Shown here: positions 40,066 to 42,463 of the stretch, one piece after another
Numbering within the stretch: position 1 is the first letter of the stretch
How the letters are laid out: each line of letters starts with the position of its first letter
DNA from: Spirogloea muscicola
Lineage: Eukaryota > Streptophyta > Zygnematophyceae > Spirogloeales > Spirogloeaceae
Assembly (NCBI GenBank): GCA_009602725.1
Contig: WELB01000128.1
Coordinates: 262,755-305,217, forward strand
Direction: 5' to 3'
Length of the DNA stretch: 42,463 nucleotides
Program-made: the position numbers and the translations under genes
The notes under the pieces: model-generated
Databases searched by the model: none
Told to the model about the DNA's origin: nothing
What the model saw: only the letters and a program-made list of their open reading frames with translations

Positions 40066-40454
40066 CGGAAAGAGAAAGTGGCTCTCGCAAAGGGGGCGAG
40101 AGCTGTGAACAGCCGGCCCGAAAGCGATTGACAAGGTCCGAAGAGGCCAAAAAGCGTTAATCTTTACTTGGGCTGGCCAATCACAGCCATCGCCCTCTAC
40201 TGGAAGAGACTCTCCCCCCGAGCCGGAAAGCCGATAGATGATAGCCGATAGAGAGATGGCGCGCGGATCGCATGAAAAACGGAGGCCAAATCAAGCCAAT
40301 GCATTGTTCAGGTAAAATCTAGTACAGGATAGTGAGAAAGAAGTGGCTCTCCCAAAGGGGGCAAGAGCTGTGAACAGCCAGCTCGGAAAGCTGACAACTG
40401 ACAAAGACCGAAGGGGCCAAGAGCGCTGTCTCAGAGCTTGCCCGGTAGGATGAA

Positions 40455-40610
40455 TTACGTAGTGAACACGAGTGAGGAGCCGCAAATTCGAGAGACAAGC
40501 AGCCGGGAAGAAGTCCTTCTAGCCCCCCTTCTCTCAGGGCGAGCACTTTCTTCCTGACGAAAGCCAGAGGCTGCAGTTAGAGCACGGCCAGCTAGAGCAC
40601 GCAGGTGCAA
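40455..40610 (-). pseudogene. Degenerate retroelement tail remnant
   Basis: The minus strand contains AASGFRQEE and later, in a shifted frame, a remnant of the SDLRLLTR end, interrupted by about 30 bp of unrelated sequence. Confidence 0.45.
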
Positions 40611-40771
40611 GGCGACGGACCGCTGGAGAAAAGGCTCGCCCATAACAGAAGAGGGGCTAGCAAAGCCAGCCCAGAAAAGAATGGACAATATCCGCAGGCC
40701 TCAAGGGCCACAAAACAGCGCTCGGAAAGACAAAACTACACATCAAGACACGGAATGATGCAGATGGATGC

Positions 40772-41100
40772 TCAGTAGCCACGAGTGAGCAACAGCAAAT
40801 CAGAATAATTCGAAGCAGGAAAAGCGGCACTCTGCCGAGACCCTGAGGCAGCAGCCATAGCGCGGCCAGCGCGCGTGTGGAACGCATGAGCCAAAAATGA
40901 AGTGGCACTCCCGATGGCGTCAAGGGCTGTGAAAAGCCAGCCCGAAAAGAATTGACAAAGCTTCGAAGGAGCCAAAGAGCGCTGGAGCGAGACCGCCAGC
41001 CTCATTCGAGATACCTGAGCAAGGGAGCCGGCAGCAAGCCGCTGGAGGGAGATGGAGAGGCGCAAACGATAGACCTGAGCTAGCGAGCCGGTGGCAATCG
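40772..41100 (-). pseudogene. Retroelement C-terminus carrying an in-frame hairpin insertion
   Basis: The minus strand reads GSLAQVSRMRLAVSLQRSLA, then 27 extra codons, then HAFHTRAGRAMAAASGSRQS and NYSDLLLLTRGY with the stop at 40772. The extra codons are the hairpin unit 40896-40968 plus an 8-bp duplication. A second, partial GSLAQV block lies upstream (near 41080), so this copy also has an internal duplication. Confidence 0.6.
40888..40976. mobile_element. 73-bp hairpin unit with 8-bp flanking direct repeats
   Basis: The unit 40896-40968 is bounded by gagccaaa at 40888-40895 and again at 40969-40976. Removing the unit and one octamer restores the coding sequence of the uninterrupted tail copies (LQRSLAHA). 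Insert plus duplication is 81 bp, exactly 27 codons, so the frame stays open. It looks like a target-site duplication. Confidence 0.65.
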
Positions 41101-41245
41101 GTTCTCTCTTTTTACCTGGGCTGGCCAATCCAGCCATCGCCATCGCCCTCTCCTCTATCGGCGCGCACTTCTCTCTCTCCTGGAGGGCCTCTGCTTTCTG
41201 CAATCAGATCGACTGGTGGCTGTGAGAGGCCAGCCCGAAGGCATG

Positions 41246-41263
41246 GGCTGGCTTTGCCAGCCA
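41246..41263. repeat. Hairpin unit, 7-bp stem
   Basis: GGCTGGC pairs with GCCAGCC across TTT. Last clear hairpin unit in the window, plus-type orientation. Confidence 0.8.
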
Positions 41264-41440
41264 CTCTTCTCCAGCAATCAGGGTACGGGCAGCACGAAGA
41301 GGCAAAGCCTTCGAAGGGTCAGGGACAAAGGGCCAGGGCGGGCGAGGTAACACGGATGAGCCTAGACGGCCCAAACTGCGGCGCTTTTCTGGCCCCTTCC
41401 CCACTTTGCCCGTCAATTTGCTGACCAATCACAGCCGTTG

Positions 41441-42463
41441 CCGTCTTCTGGAGAGTCCATCGTTTTTAGAGAACTGGAGCCAATTAGAAATTTGCTAACC
41501 GGTGGCTAACCACCCTAACCGTCGGTGATTACATCTGCCGGCCGTACTAACCCCACCTGGCAGCTGCCAGCGTCACGTGGTGCCACGTGACAGCCCGACG
41601 AACCGTCCCAGACGACCGGCGACGGTTGGCCGACGCCAATCATCTGGCGCTGGCGCCCGACTGTGGGCCGGCCGCCGACCCAGAGATACCGCAGGCGCCC
41701 GTACGCCGGGGCTGGCGTACGGAGCGGACCCAACCCGTCCGCCGTCAAGGGGGCCGCTGCCGTTAGCAGCGCCGGCGGGGGCTCCGTTTGCCGTCTCCGG
41801 GACGCCGGGGCGGCGCGAGGGGAGCCCCACCGGCGGGGACGGCGCCGACGGGCCCCGCCACGTGCCGCGCATGACGCTGCATTAGCCTGGGGGGTCGCCA
41901 TGCGAGCAACACTCGGGGCCCGCGGGGCGTGGCGACGCCGAACTTGGCTGCCCGGGGGCCCCCTGGCGCTGCCCCCAGGCCGCTGGCAAGGCGGCCCTCT
42001 GACCCCTGCGATCGCAAGGCGACGGTGATCAGTTGTCGTCTAGGTTGAAGACGGAAATCTGCTGACGGTCAACCGGCCAGGGTTTCCTCCGCGGCTCGCG
42101 TCGCGTTCCGTCGTTGACCGCGGGGCGGCGGGGAGGAGGGGGGCCGCGGGGGGGCCCGCCTCCCTCCCCGCCCGCCACTCCCGCGATAGAGGGCTCCCGT
42201 CGCCCAAATTCCGCCTTGGGCCCTCCCCCTCCCCCGGCTCGTCGCCATCCGACCAGGCTCCCAAGACCCGCCGCCAGTTGCAAGGCCCCTGCCAGCGGCG
42301 GCGTTGGCGGCGGCGGCGGCGGTTCCGTGGCATTCGCGACGGCGGCCTTGGCGATGGCGGGCCGGCGGCGGCGGCGGAGCCAAGCCGGGGGCCTGCGACG
42401 CTGACAGCCAGCCCACCAGCCGCCATTACCGCAGCGCCGCCGCCGCCGCCGCCGTCGCACCGC
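41441..42463. other. GC-rich right edge without a supportable gene
   Basis: Very high GC, with long overlapping frames in several registers that show no recognisable domain. It holds palindromes near 41557-41591 and a 7-bp inverted repeat at 41701-41720 (GTACGCC/GGCGTAC). It could be the promoter or first exon of a gene beyond the window. Confidence 0.5.
41557..41591. promoter_or_regulatory. Two adjacent palindromes, one with paired CACGTG boxes
   Basis: 41557-41570 is a perfect 14-bp palindrome (ctggcagctgccag). 41572-41591 has 9-bp inverted arms, gtcacgtgg/ccacgtgac, around two bases. Each arm holds a CACGTG core, the G-box bound by bHLH and bZIP factors in green plants. Regulatory function is inferred. 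Confidence 0.5.

Larger units (their letters stand above)
32270..41440. mobile_element. Repeat cluster 3: nested retroelement tails and hairpin units
   Basis: More than 9 kb without a supportable host gene. It is packed with hairpin units in both orientations (for example near 32550, 34988, 37108, 37310, 38493, 38673, 39735, 39872, 40100, 40655, 40925, 41246) and with at least ten C-terminal tail remnants. Copies interrupt each other, and no complete element or intact reverse transcriptase is visible. Stretches without a recognised repeat (about 35900-36850 and 38760-39290) hold nothing I can identify. Confidence 0.7.

Noticed and set aside
41577-42460. Several overlapping frames of 90-140 residues at the GC-rich right edge
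   Set aside because: Open in many registers at once because of high GC and few stop codons. No domain, conserved start context or splice pattern.

Overview
This is a nuclear segment of a eukaryote with dense, short-intron genes. Six multi-exon protein genes can be read. Two were traced with every exon phase closing (a PILS-type carrier, 12 exons; a TMEM205-like protein, 4 exons), and a third (a BRCT-PHD protein, 11 exons) closes apart from one weak donor. Three features suggest a green alga: the plant-type BRCT/PHD protein, the PIN-LIKES transporter, and degenerate TTTAGGG-like motifs in introns. A trebouxiophyte is my best guess from general gene style, but that is inference.

Layout. 1-2530: GC-rich and purine-rich repeats, then a graveyard of retroelement 3' ends and hairpin repeats. 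2567-8123 (+): fatty acyl-AMP ligase fused to an acyl carrier protein. 8488-about 14857 (-): gamma-tubulin complex component 2, convergent with the ligase. 15451-21203 (+): BRCT-PHD protein, divergent from the GCP2 gene across a CGG-rich spacer. 21347-22533 (-): TMEM205-like membrane protein, convergent and only 143 bp away. 22780-24600: second repeat cluster with two 465-bp direct repeats. 24970-27268 (+): GNAT acetyltransferase with an organelle-targeting-like N terminus (partial exon model). 27890-32125 (-): PILS/auxin efflux carrier family protein. 32270-41440: third and largest repeat cluster, with an inverted pair of about 219-bp ends and a decayed endonuclease-like domain. 41440-42463: very GC-rich sequence with palindromes and no gene I can support.

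The genes do not form a pathway. The most unusual content is the repeat population. One family of retroelement tails ends in a conserved C-terminal peptide of the type SDLxLLTRGY-stop and is seen at least 15 times on both strands. A compact hairpin unit (GGGCTGG...CCAGCCC and variants) occurs at least 30 times. In one place a 73-bp hairpin unit sits in frame inside a retroelement tail, flanked by an 8-bp direct repeat, which suggests the unit has itself been mobile.

Limits: splice sites were assigned by eye. The 5' end of GCP2, the middle exons of the ligase, and much of the GNAT gene are uncertain. Family assignments come from recognised motifs, not from a search.
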